Shown one piece after another: positions 43,231 to 55,370 of a stretch of 64,000 nt of DNA. The translations under genes and the position numbers were made by a program. Source of the DNA: Heterodera schachtii (Eukaryota > Nematoda > Chromadorea > Rhabditida > Heteroderidae); contig SIJG01000025.1 of NCBI GenBank assembly GCA_023374025.1, forward strand, positions 186,001-250,000, in the 5' to 3' direction. The notes beneath the pieces are model-generated. The model made no database searches. It was not told where the DNA came from and was given only the letters and a program-made list of their open reading frames with translations. Numbering within the stretch: the stretch's first letter is position 1; every line of letters begins with the position of its first letter.

Positions 43231-46200
43231 AGGGTTGATAATTGATTGCTAAATTTTTGCATGACATCATTGAACAGAGTGGTTAACAATTGATTGTTAA
43301 ATTTTTGCATGACATCATTAAACAGAGTGGTTAACAATTGATTGCTAAATTTTTGTTAATGACATCATTAAACAGAGTGGTTAACAATTGATTGCTAAAT
43401 TTTTGCTAATGACATCATTAAACAGAGTGGTTAACAATTGATTGCTAAATTTTTGTTAATGACATCATTAAACAGAGTGGTTAACAATTGATTGCTAAAT
43501 TTTTGCTTTGACATCATTGAACAGAATGGTTAACAATTGATTGCTAAATTTTTGCTAATGACATCATTAGACAGAGTGGTTAACAATTGATTGCTAAATT
43601 TTTGCTAATGACATCATTAAACAGAGTGGTTAACAATTGATTGCTAAATTTTTGCTAATGACATCATTAAACAGAGTGGTTAACAATTAATTGTTAAATT
43701 TTTGCATGACATCATTAAACAGAGTGGTTAACAATTGATTGCTAAATTTTTGCATGACATCATTGAACAGAGTGGTTAACAATTGATTGCTAAATTTTTG
43801 CTAATGACATCATTAAACAGAGTGGTTAATAATTGATTGCTAAATTTTTGGCTAATGACTTCATTAAACAGAGTGGTTAACAATTGATTGCTAAATTTTT
43901 GTTAATGACATCATTAAACAGATTGGTTAATAATTAATTGCTAAATTTTTGCATGACATCATTAAACAGAGTGGTTAACAATTGATTGCTAAATTTTTGC
44001 ATGACATCATTGAACAGAGTGGTTAACAATTGATTGCTAAATTTTTGCATGACATCATTGAACAGAGTGGTTAACAATTGATTGCTAAATTTTTGCTAAT
44101 GACATCATTAAACAGAGTGGTTAATAATTGATTGCTAAATTTTTGCTAATGACTTCATTAAACAGAGTGGTTAACAATTGATTGCTAAATTTTTGTTAAT
44201 GACATCATTAAACAGATTGGTTAATAATTAATTGCTAAATTTTTGCATGACATCATTAAACAGAGTGGTTAACAATTGATTGCTAAATTTTTGCATGACA
44301 TCATTGAACAGAGTGGTTAACAATTGATTGCTAAATTTTTGCTAATGACATCATTAAACAGAGTGGTTAATAATTGATTGCTAAATTTTTGCTAATGACA
44401 TCATTGAACAGAGTGGTTAATAATTGATTGCTAAATTTTTGCTAATGACATCATTAAACAGAGTGGTTAATAATTGATTGCTAAATTTTTGCTAATGACA
44501 TCATTGAACAGAGTGGTTGATAATTGATTGCTAAATTTTTGCATGACATCATTGAACAGAGTGGTTAATAATTGATTGCTAAATTTTTGCTAATGACATC
44601 ATTAAACAGAGTGGTTAATAATTGATTGCTAAATTTTTGCTAATGACATCATTAAACAGAGTGGTTAATAATTGATTGCTAAATTTTTGCTAATGACATC
44701 ATTAAACAGAGTGGTTAACAATTGATTGCTAAATTTTTGTTAATGACATCATTAAACAGAGTGGTTAACAATTGATTGCTAAATTTTTGTTAATGACATC
44801 ATTAAACAGAGTGGTTAACAATTGATTGCTAGATTTTTGCATGACATCATTGAACAGAGTGGTTAACAATTGATTGCTAAATTTTTGCATGACATCATTG
44901 AACAGAGTGGTTAACAATTGATTGCTAAATTTTTGCTAATGACATCATTGAACAGAGTGGTTGATAATTGATTGCTAGATTTTTGCATGACATCATTGAA
45001 CAGAGTGGTTAACAATTGATTGCTAAATTTTTGCTAATGACATCATTGAACAGAGTGGTTGATAATTGATTGCTAAATTTTTGCATGACATCATTGAACA
45101 GAGTGGTTAACAATTGATTGCTAAATTTTTGCTAATGACATCATTAAACAGAGTGGTTAACAATTGATTGCTAAATTTTTGTTAATGACATCATTAAACA
45201 GAGTGGTTAACAATTGATTGCTAAATTTTTGCTTTGACATCATTGAACAGAATGGTTAACAATTGATTGCTAAATTTTTGCCAATGACATCATTAGACAG
45301 AGTGGTTAACAATTGATTGCTAAATTTTTGCTAATGACATCATTAAACAGAGTGGTTAATAATTGATTGCTTAATTTTTGCTAATGACATCATTAAACAG
45401 AGTGGTTAACAATTGATTGCTAGATTTTTGTTAATGACATCATTAAACAGAGTGGTTAATAATTAATTGTTAAATTTTTGCTAATGACATCATTAAACAG
45501 AGTGGTTAACAATTGATTGCTAAATTTTTGCTAATGACATCATTAAACAGAGTGGTTAACAATTGATTGCTAGATTTTTGTTAATGACATCATTAAACAG
45601 AGTGGTTAATAATTGATTGCTAAATTTTTGCTAATGACATCATTAAACAGAGTGGTTAACAATTGATTGCTAAATTTTTGCTAATGACATCATTAAACAG
45701 AGTGGTTAATAATTAATTGTTAAATTTTTGCATGACATCATTAAACAGAGTGGTTAACAATTGATTGCTAAATTTTTGCATGACATCATTGAACAGAGTG
45801 GTTAACAATTGATTGCTAAATTTTTGCTAATGACATCATTAAACAGAGTGGTTAATAATTGATTGCTAAATTTTTGCTAATGACTTCATTAAACAGAGTG
45901 GTTAACAATTGATTGCTAAATTTTTGTTAATGACATCATTAAACAGAGTGGTTAATAATTAATTGCTAAATATTTGCATGACATCATTAAACAGAGTGGT
46001 TAACAATTGATTGCTAAATTTTTGCATGACATCATTGAACAGAGTGGTTAACAATTGATTGCTAAATTTTTGCTAATGACATCATTAAACAGAGTGGTTA
46101 ATAATTGATTGCTAAATTTTTGCTAATGACATCATTGAACAGAGTGGTTAATAATTGATTGCTAAATTTTTGCTAATGACATCATTAAACAGAGTGGTTA

Positions 46201-48448
46201 ATAATTGATTGCTAAATTTTTGCTAATGACATCATTGAACAGAGTGGTTGATAATTGATTGCTAAATTTTTGCATGACATCATTGAACAGAGTGGTTAAT
46301 AATTGATTGCTAAATTTTTGCTAATGACATCATTAAACAGAGTGGTTAATAATTGATTGCTAAATTTTTGCTAATGACATCATTAAACAGAGTGGTTAAT
46401 AATTGATTGCTAAATTTTTGCTAATGACATCATTAAACAGAGTGGTTAACAATTGATTGCTAAATTTTTGTTAATGACATCATTAAACAGAGTGGTTAAC
46501 AATTGATTGCTAAATTTTTGTTAATGACATCATTAAACAGAGTGGTTAACAATTGATTGCTAGATTTTTGCATGACATCATTGAACAGAGTGGTTAACAA
46601 TTGATTGCTAAATTTTTGCATGACATCATTGAACAGAGTGGTTAACAATTGATTGCTAAATTTTTGCTAATGACATCATTGAACAGAGTGGTTGATAATT
46701 GATTGCTAAATTTTTGCATGACATCATTGAACAGAGTGGTTAACAATTGATTGCTAAATTTTTGTTAATGACATCATTAAACAGAGTGGTTAATAATTAA
46801 TTGCTAAATTTTTGCATGACATCATTAAACAGAGTGGTTAACAATTGATTGCTAAATTTTTGCATGACATCATTGAACAGAGTGGTTAACAATTGATTGC
46901 TAAATTTTTGCTAATGACATCATTAAACAGAGTGGTTAATAATTGATTGCTAAATTTTTGCTAATGACATCATTGAACAGAGTGGTTAATAATTGATTGC
47001 TAAATTTTTGCTAATGACATCATTAAACAGAGTGGTTAATAATTGATTGCTAAATTTTTGCATGACATCATTAACAGAGTGGTTAACAATTGATTGCTAA
47101 ATTTTTGCTAATGACATCATTAAACAGAGTGGTTAATAATTGATTGCTATATTTTTGCTAATGACTTCATTAAACAGAGTGGTTAACAATTGATTGCTAA
47201 ATTTTTGTTAATGACATCATTAAACAGAGTGGTTAATAATTAATTGCTAAATTTTTGCATGACATCATTAAACAGAGTGGTTAACAATTGATTGCTAAAT
47301 TTTTGCATGACATCATTGAACAGAGTGGTTAACAATTGATTGCTAAATTTTTGCTAATGACATCATTAAACAGAGTGGTTAATAATTGATTGCTAAATTT
47401 TTGCTAATGACATCATTGAACAGAGTGGTTAATAATTGATTGCTAAATTTTTGCTAATGACATCATTAAACAGAGTGGTTAATAATTGATTGCTAAATTT
47501 TTGCTAATGACATCATTAAACAGAGTGGTTAATAATTGATTGCTAAATTTTTGCTAATGACATCATTAAACAGAGTTGTTAACAATTGATTGCTAAATTT
47601 TTGTTAATGACATCATTAAACAGAGTGGTTAATAATTAATTGCTAACTTTTTGCATGACATCATTAAACAGAGTGGTTAACAATTGATTGCTAAATTTTT
47701 GCATGACATCATTAAACAGAGTGGTTAACAATTGATTGCTAAATTTTTGTTAATGACATCATTAAACAGAGTGGTTAATAATTAATTGCTAACTTTTTGC
47801 ATGACATCATTAAACAGAGTGGTTAACAATTGATTGCTAAATTTTTGCATGACATCATTGAACAGAGTGGTTAACAATTGATTGCTAAATTTTTTCTAAT
47901 GACATCATTAAACAGAGTTGTTAACAATTGATTGCTAAATTTTTTCTAATGACATCATTAAACAGAGTTGTTAACAATTGATTGCTAAATTTTTGTTAAT
48001 GACATCATTAAACAGAGTGGTTAATAATTGATTGCTAAATTTTTGCTAATGACATCATTAAACAGAGTGGTTAATAATTGATTGCTAAATTTTTGCTAAT
48101 GACATCATTAAACAGAGTGGTTAATAATTGATTGCTAAATTTTTGCTAATGACATCATTAAACAGAGTGGTTAACAATTGATTGCTAAATTTTTGTTAAT
48201 GACATCATTAAACAGAGTGGTTAACAATTGATTGCTAAATTTTTGCATGACATCATTAAACAGAGTGGTTAACAATTGATTGCTAGATTTTTGCATGACA
48301 TCACTGAACAGAGTGGTTAACAATTGATTGCTAAATTTTTGCTAATGACATCATTAAACAGAGTGGTTAACAATTGATTGCTAAATTTTTGCATGACATC
48401 ATTAAACAGAGTGGTTAACAATTGATTGCTAAATTTTTGCATGACATC
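43231..48448 (+). repeat. Giant 49/51-bp AT-rich minisatellite, about 100 units, upstream of a family gene
   Basis: Unit: TTGCTAAATTTTTG(CTA)ATGACATCATTRAACAGAGTGGTTAAYAATTGAT. 51-bp units (GCTAATGAC or GTTAATGAC) alternate with 49-bp units (GCATGAC). There is no ORF. Higher-order duplication with a 1731-bp period is seen: the variant GACTTCATT at 44151 and 45882, and GTGGTTGAT at 44513 and 46244. The array ends 201 bp before the exon 1 ATG of the family gene at 48649. Degenerate single units lie at the same position upstream of the 50595 copy. Confidence 0.95.
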
Positions 48449-48648
48449 GGTTGGCAATTAAAGGAAGGGATGGATATATTAGAAGAAACCTTCATACATT
48501 TAAGCGAAGTCACTTTTCACATATTATTCCTTTTTTTACGAATTTCTTTTAATTTTTTCTTATAAATAATATAGTGACAAAAAATTCCCAAAAGCTGATT
48601 TTCGATTAAAATTTGATTAGAATATTCAAAAAAGTTAAATTCTTAAAA
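48449..48648 (+). promoter_or_regulatory. Proximal promoter/5' UTR region of family gene at 48649
   Basis: AGAAACCTTCATACATTTAAGCGAA... ATATTATTC is conserved with 50440-50590 before the paralogue, which supports a functional constraint or recent duplication. No TATA box can be assigned. Confidence 0.4.
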
Positions 48649-49787
48649 ATGTTTTTGTTCAACTTTTTGCCATGCTTTATTTTTATGCATTTGCCAAGTG
48701 GTAAAATGGCACATGCACCGAACGGAATTGGAGGTAAAATGAATGGGTGCACCCGAAAACGTAGCCGGAAGATTTTTTGGACCATAACTTTGTTCTTTGT
48801 AAATCAAATTAAGTATTCTTGGAGTATTCGGTAGCTCTAAGGTTTTTTCGAGTTTTTTTTTGTTGCCCTCATTAATTCTTAATAATTCATTTTTAGATTT
48901 GTTCAAATCGGGCGGTGGTTTTGTCGACTCAATGCTTGAATTGACTAAAGAGGCAAATGGAGGGGCAATTAGCGACGATACGGTACTTTCGCGCATGACC
49001 CAACACCATTTTGTGGTTAGCATTTTGTGTAGTGATGCCAAATTTGAACCAAAATTGGATAAAATGCGCAACAATTTATGTGAACAAATGAAAAAAGATG
49101 GCCAAAATTTGGAAGCTTTAATGGCCATTGTTGTGAATACTTTCAAAAATGATGTTCTATCAGTTGCTGTGATCACTGCTATAAATCAAATTGACAAAAA
49201 GGCATTGCTCAATGACCAAAACGTGCAAAATATAACAAAATTTTGGTACTATTTCTATGGGATATATCAAATGATTGCTAATAATGGTAAGTTAAAATGT
49301 TCTAAAATTGAATTGTGATATCCCAGCAGTGAAGTTGGGATAATAAATTTTATAATATGAAAATTACCACCACATGATTATTAAAGGTTTTGATTTTGTT
49401 ACTTTTGGCTAGTTTTTCGTCTTTATTTTCTCTTCCTGTTTTTTTCTTTTTACTTTTTTTTTGGCATTTTTTGTGACTTTTTGGCGTTTTTAGACGATTT
49501 TTTCGTGATTTAAATTCTCAGCCCTAATTATCACATTTTTTGCGCATTAAGCAAACAATTTGCTTTCCCACCAACACAAAATGGTGGCCATCAACACGTC
49601 TAAAAACGGCAGACGAAGACGAAAGCGCGCTGATGAAGAAACTGGCTGCTGTGGGGGTGGAGAAGATAAAAGAGGAAATAAATGTCCTTTTTTCGGCATA
49701 TTTGCATTCATTCTTCTAGCCATCATATTTGCCACTGTGTTCATCATTGTTCTTAGCCGAGGCAGCCAACCAACACCAATGACCTAA
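48649..49787 (+). CDS. Family gene (plus strand): signal peptide, ectodomain, RRRRKR site, TM anchor (236 aa)
   Basis: Exon 1 48649-48733, exon 2 48897-49286, exon 3 49552-49787; donors GGAG|GTAAAA and ATG|GTAAGT, acceptors TTTTTAG| and CATTAAG|, both phase 1, total 711 nt. Signal peptide MFLFNFLPCFIFMHLPSG. The ectodomain starts DLFKSGGGFVDSML and has cysteines in ILCSD and NLCEQM. Exon 3 reads ANNLLSHQHKM, then KNGRRRRKR, a Cys/Gly-rich linker (GCCGGGE), TM helix (FFGIFAFILLAIIFATVFIIV) and the short tail LSRGSQPTPMT. The R-R-K-R/R-R-R-K sequences match proprotein-convertase cleavage sites, so the ectodomain may be released (inference). The intact promoter lies next to the 5.2-kb minisatellite, which may affect expression. 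Confidence 0.78.
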
Positions 49788-50160
49788 TTAGTCGATTGTA
49801 TGTGTAATTAGCTGCTAATTAGCCCATGTTGCTGCTTTGCATCTGCTAATTTGGCACATTATTTTATGTTTAGTTAGTTCGACATCCATTTTTTTAAAAA
49901 ATTTTTAAGTTTAATTGCTAGCAAAACACACAAATATTCATTATACGTATTATTTTATTTGTGTTTATTTGTATAAAACTTTTTATTTTGTGAACGGAGA
50001 GTCGAGGCAATGTTTTTCATATGAAGCTACAAAAAAAGACCAATGTCATGTCAATTAGTGCCTTTTTAGCCATTTTTGGTGCGTATTTTCAGTATTTTGC
50101 GAAATTCAAAATTTGGCTCCTTATTATTGTTTTTTTTTTGTTTACTGTTCTGATCATTTT
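49788..50160. other. 3' flank, no gene
   Basis: Shared with 52030-52400 and, inverted, with 35280-35550. AT-rich, with an ORF that is only intergenic. Confidence 0.4.
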
Positions 50161-50164
50161 TAAA

Positions 50165-50390
50165 AGAGCGGTTAACAATTGGTTGCTAAGTTTTTTTGCA
50201 TTATTTCCTTAAACAGTGGGGGAGGGAGGCTTTTGATTGCCAAATTTGGCGTAATTGGCATGGCATCTTTAAACAGAGTGGTTATTAATTGATTGCTAAA
50301 TTATTGCATTATGTCATTAAACAGATCAGTTATTAATTGATTGCTAATTTTTGCATGACATCATTAAACAGAGGAAGCGGGAGAGGAAGC
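50165..50390 (+). repeat. Seed/degenerate copies of the promoter minisatellite (about 4 units)
   Basis: GCGGTTAACAATTGGTTGCTAAG..., GGCATGGCATCTTTAAACAGAG, TCATTAAACAGATCAG and ATGACATCATTAAACAGAGG units, interspersed with GATTGCCAAATTTGGC. The latter motif belongs to the GC-rich promoter arrays, so this short tract links the two array types. Confidence 0.7.
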
Positions 50391-50594
50391 ATTTGACATG
50401 TCAAATTTGGCACGTCTTCGCTATTGATCATGTAATTAGATGTATTTGAAGAAATCTTCATGCATTTAAGCGAACTCAATTTTCATATATTATTCATTTT
50501 TTTGAAAAGCCATAAAAATTCCCCAAAATCTGCTCTTGAATTAAAATTAGTGAATTTTATTTTAGAAAATTCAAAAAAAATCAAAATTTGTAAA

Positions 50595-52031
50595 ATGTTT
50601 TTGTTCAACTTTTTGTCATTCATAATTTTTATGCATTTGCCAAATGCTCAAATGGCAAATGGACTGAACGGAATAGGAGGTAAAATAAATGGGTGCAGCC
50701 AAAACGTCGCCGGAAGATTTAAATTATATGGCTGATATCATAATAAAATTTTTCGAATTAAAATTCACTAAATAATTGGATTAGCGATTCATTTTATTTT
50801 TACTGAAAAAATGCTTTATAATTATCTTCGAATAGTTTTTTGGTTCCGGTCAGAAAAATCACGGGTTTCTCGTCTCGGTTTAGGCTTTTCGGTCTCCGTC
50901 TTCAAAAGTTTCAATTTTTCCACCGTCGGTGCCTGTCGGCACCACCGGGCCCAAAATCTTCATTGGAAGAAAAGCCTCGGGTTTTTTGTGTCTCGGTCTC
51001 AAATCTTGGGAAATTTTTGGTCTCGAATATCACTAACAATTGGGTTCTTCTTCTTAACAAGCCACTTTTATTTAGATTTGTTCAACTCGGGAGGGGATTT
51101 TCTGGACTCAATGCTTGAATTGGCAAAAGAGGCAAATGAAGGCACAATTAGCGTCGATTTGGCACTTTCACGGGTGACAAAACACCATTTTGTGGTTGGC
51201 ATTTTGTGTGGTGATGCCAAATTTGAAACAAAATTGGACAAAATGCGCAACAATTTATGTGAACAATTGAAAAGCGATCGCAAAAATTTGCAAGCTTTGA
51301 TGGCCAATGGTTGTGAATATTTTCACAAGCAATGATCTTCAAACTGTTTTAAACAATGCTATTAATGAAATTGAGAAAAAGGCTTTGCTAAATGACCAAA
51401 ACATGCAAAATATTGGAACATTTCGGCATAATTTCAATGGGATATATGAAATGATTGATAATAATGGTAGATAAATTCCATTTTGTAAATGGATAATTAT
51501 TTTTTAATAAAATAGTTATTTTGGGTTATGTAAATAAAATTTTTTGGTTGAAAATTTTCTCGAAAATTTTTTAATTTTCTAGTAAATTGTTTAAATTGGT
51601 GAAAAAAAATAAGAACTTCGTTTTTTGCACAGTTTCATTGAAATGTGAGTAAATTTTGTCCTAAAAAAGTAATACCTATTAAAAAACAAAAATCCCAAAA
51701 GCAATTAAAAAACATTAAGAAAAACTTAAAATTTTTCATATTTTTTGCTCATTAAGCAAACAATTTGCTTTCCCACCAACACAAAATGATGGTGGTGGTC
51801 AACAACACAATTAAAAACGGCAGACGAAGACGAAAGCGCATGATTAACTACGCATCATTTATTAGAAGCACGAATCGCAATAATGATGTCGAAAGTGGCC
51901 AGGGTGGTGGAGGAGGAGGAGAAGAAGGACGAGGATTTGCAATTCTATGTCTCTGCATGTTGTTACCCTTTATGTTGATCATATATTTGATCTTCTTCCT
52001 CTACAATCATTTTTACCGAGGTCACCATTGA
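50595..52031 (+). pseudogene. Family copy at 50.6 kb, single-base frameshift in exon 2
   Basis: Exon 1 50595-50679 (MFLFNFLSFIIFMHLPNAQM..., donor GGAG|GTAAAA), exon 2 51076-51466, exon 3 51757-52031. Exon 2 is 391 nt instead of 390: relative to 48897-49286 there is one extra base in GCCAATGGTTGTG (about 51301-51313), giving a stop at 51333-51335. All splice sites and exon 3 (KNGRRRRKR, a Gly/Glu-rich linker, TM helix of Leu/Cys/Phe residues, tail FYRGHH) are intact. Either a very young pseudogene or an assembly/base-call error. Intron 1 carries part of a GAGACC-type hAT MITE. Confidence 0.7.
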
Positions 52032-52577
52032 CCAAGCCAGTGATTGTATGTAATTAGCTGCTAATTAGCCCATGTCGCTGCATGCATTTGCTAATTTGGC
52101 ACATTATTTTACATTTGTTTAGACATTCATCCATTTCTGGTTGCATACATTTTTCCTGGTCTATTTCTCATATTTCCGTCTAAAAAAAAATCATTTGGCA
52201 TTCTTTTTTCCATATTCATTAAATTATATTGTTTTTTTTCTACATTTTTTCAATTTAAATTTAATTGCCAGCAAACACACACATATTCATTTATAAGTTA
52301 TTATTTTTTTCATATTTCTGTTTTTTGCATAAAACTCGTTTTGGGAACGGAGAATTTTGGCTATATTTTTCGTCTCAAGTTACAAACAAAGTCCAATGTC
52401 CATTAGAGATAGTCAAAGTTTTGGCATTTTATGAATTTTGTTTATTTTAATTGTGTCTATGATTTTCCTTTTAATTTATAAATGATTATTAGGGATTGGA
52501 ATTTTAGGCAAATGCCAAATTTTTGCATTAGAACAAAAAAAAAAGATATTTTACTTGGTTTGAAGCTTCAGAGTCAA

Positions 52578-53228
52578 TTTTAGGCAATGTTCAAGAATTG
52601 ATGTCCCGACGAAAAAAATGTTAAAAATTTCGCAGGTATTTTTTCTAGGCTTAAAAAAATGTGCTGATCACGAATCTGAGCTTAGATTTTGAAAATCATT
52701 GTTTTTTATCTATAATTTTTCATCAACTACTTGATTTTTTCCATAAATTTTAAGAAAATCAGTCGGGCGTAAAAACTCATATATAGATGTTGTAGAGCCT
52801 CGAGCTATTCAATGTACGGATAAGTCAAGTTTTCAATTTTTTACGATTTTTTGAAATTAAATTATTGATCCCTAGGGGTCATAGGAGACGTGGGTCTGGG
52901 GTTCGAGTCCGCTTGGCACGGTTTTTTTTTATGACACGATGAAAAATCATAGACGAAATGAAGGTTCATGCATAATCAGAGCCTTAGATTCGTGATCACA
53001 ATATTTTTAACCCACCCCAAATTCATTGCTAAACTATTTTAAAAATAATTTAAAAAACCGAAAAAAAATCAAGAAGTTGATGAAAAATCATAGATAAAAA
53101 TCAATGATTTTGAAAATATGAGCTAAGATTCGTGATCAGCGCATTTTTTAAGCTTAGAAAAAATACCTGCGAAATTTATAACATTTTTTTTTCGTCGGGA
53201 CACCAATTCTTGACCATTGCCCAATTTT
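52578..53228. mobile_element. Foldback element with tRNA-like B box in the loop
   Basis: Left arm (AATTTTAGGCAATGTTCAAGAATTGATGTCCCGACG..., to about 52755) pairs with the right arm (about 53070-53228, ...CGTCGGGACACCAATTCTTGACCATTGCCC). The loop holds a B-box-like GGGTTCGAGTCCG (52898-52910). No ORF. It shares GTGCTGATCACGAAT with the 42-43 kb foldback. Confidence 0.75.
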
Positions 53229-54144
53229 ATATGCCTATTTTTGTGCCTTTTTCGCCATTTTTGGTGCACATTTTCAGGATTTTTGCAAAATTACTTAACA
53301 AAAACACAATAAAAAAGAAAAATAAAGCATAATTGCAAATCGAAAAAAATACACTCTCTATGAATTGGGAATTCCTAAAAAAAATCATCTCCTAAAATTA
53401 TTTTATTTTTCTTTGCCAAAAAAATGTTGAAAAAATTTAAAAATTTAATTATTTTATATACAATTGAAAGAAAACAAAATTTAATTTCTTTTATTTATTT
53501 TTACTGCCAAAAATCTTGATTAAAAATTATTATTTGCCTATTTTTATGCCTTTTTTGCCTTTTTAGATGCACTTTTGCGATTTTTTGTGCCTAAATTTTA
53601 TTGATCATTCATGTAAAAATATTATAATAATTGTCCAATTTTCATAATCGCACATTTATCGAAATGAAATTATAAATATAAAGTGTCAAAAAAAATTTGT
53701 TATTATCAAATTTTCGGTGTCCATAATTCTGTTTTCCAATTTATACAATTATAATCAAGAAATTGAAAGAAAGAATTAAAAAAGAACACAATAAGTGAAA
53801 GTTTAAAAAATAGATTAAATAAAACAGTAAGAAAGGATGAAATGATACAGTAAATTATGAAAATAAAGTAAAATGGACAAATACGATTTTCCTATTTAAA
53901 AATTGAAAATAAAAATATGTAACTTGATGTAAATTTCAAAGTTTCATTTATGTTTTACAAAATAATTAATAATTTCATTAGATTATAATTTTACCTCTCT
54001 AATGAACTCAAAAAAATTGTTTTGAAATTGGGATTTTTCCAAAAAAATCGTATCCTTGTTTGCAAAAAAAAGCCTAAAAACCCTGCACATAGCCTAATGA
54101 TTCTAGCTGTTCTCGAAAATTCTGTACATACAAAAGGCATTTGA
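53229..54144. other. AT-rich intergenic DNA, no gene seen
   Basis: No convincing ORF, repeat or RNA gene. Confidence 0.5.
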
Positions 54145-55299
54145 TTACGGTCCCTGCTGCTGCGGTTGCTGGCCTTGAAGCGGTTGCTGATTTTGCTGAT
54201 CATATGCCGCCACCACTGACTTACATATAGAAATAGTTGCTACGGTACTTACAGCAAGAAATAAAACATAGAATAAAAACCAAAGAAAAATTGAAAGTTT
54301 GGCACTTTGCAAATGGAAATGGAGTGCCAGAAAAATGATGTAAACAAAAAAGAGCATAGAAACTGCCAACATGAAACCGCATAATCCCGCAGACCATGTC
54401 TGCCTGTTTATTTCCCGCTGATTCTGTGCCCAATTTTGTAGCCGTTCAACACATTGCATGCGTTTTTGGCGCCGAGTTGGGCCGAACAATGATGGCACAT
54501 CAATGACAGCAGCAGCAGCAGAAACATTGGCATTCCCAGCGATCTGAGAGAAATATTAATTAGAGAGAGATTAGGTCTCCAAAAAATGCATAATTAGTTG
54601 GGATGGCATTTTTATTAATTAACCCATTAGGTTTAGTTTTAGTATGATTATCAGCTTTAGGTCAAGAAAATAAATTTAAGGGGTTTCTATTTAAAAATAT
54701 TTAAATTTTGTTTAAAAAAGTTTCAAAGAAAATTTATAAAAAAAGATTAAATTTTTAACAACCATTTTTTATTAATGAGTCAATTTTCTCACCTTTTGAA
54801 TGGTCAAAAATGAATACATTATAAATTTCAGATTTTTTGTTACTTTCTCCGAATTTTCTTTGTTTTCTGCATTTAAATATTCATTTTTGGCAATTTGTTC
54901 AATCATTTTGCTCATTAAACCATTAATGTCAGTGCTTTTCAACAAATTTATTGCAATTATTTGCGCATTTTTCACTGTTTTGTCCATATTTTGGCCATTT
55001 TTTAATTGGTTGCAAAATTCTTTTCGAACTTTTTCAAAATTGTCATCCATTTTCAATTCAAAATTTTGAACATCGCACAGAATGCCAAATGCATTTTTTT
55101 CTACCCATTCTTTTGCCAAATTAGCGTCAAATGTTCCCGCATGAGTTCCATTTTGCTTCGTTGGCAAAACCGAGTCCAACAAATCATGTGCCAATTTAGA
55201 CATGCCTTGAGAAAATGTATGTTCAAAGGGGTGGTGCCGAAGACTTAAAATTTCAGAAACACTCAATTTTATGCCAAAAATTTCCCAATTCCTGTCCAT
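54145..55299 (-). CDS. Divergent family member F, two-exon model with two TM segments (301 aa)
   Basis: Exon 54793-55299 and exon 54145-54543 joined by a phase-0 intron (donor AAAAG|GTGAGA, acceptor CTCTCAG|). The first exon matches the family ectodomain in FGILCDVQNFELKMDDNFEKVRKEFCNQLK, retaining both cysteines. The second has a short Ala/Val run, GPTRRQKR (basic, but not the canonical RRRRKR), two hydrophobic segments (GFMLAVSMLFFVYIIFLA and FLWFLFYVLFLAVSTVATIS) and a Gln-rich tail. No signal-peptide exon was found upstream, and the ATG chosen (MDRNWEIFG) is simply the first. It may be incomplete at the 5' end. Function unknown. Confidence 0.55.
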
Positions 55300-55370
55300 C
55301 CCAGGTGTGTTTCGTCGTGAAATCCAATAATTACTTTATTAATTACAAAGACAAATGGACAAAATGTTAG

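Noticed and set aside
43231..48448. CRISPR-like array
   Set aside because: Units are contiguous, similar along their whole length with no unique spacers, and the context is eukaryotic: a minisatellite.
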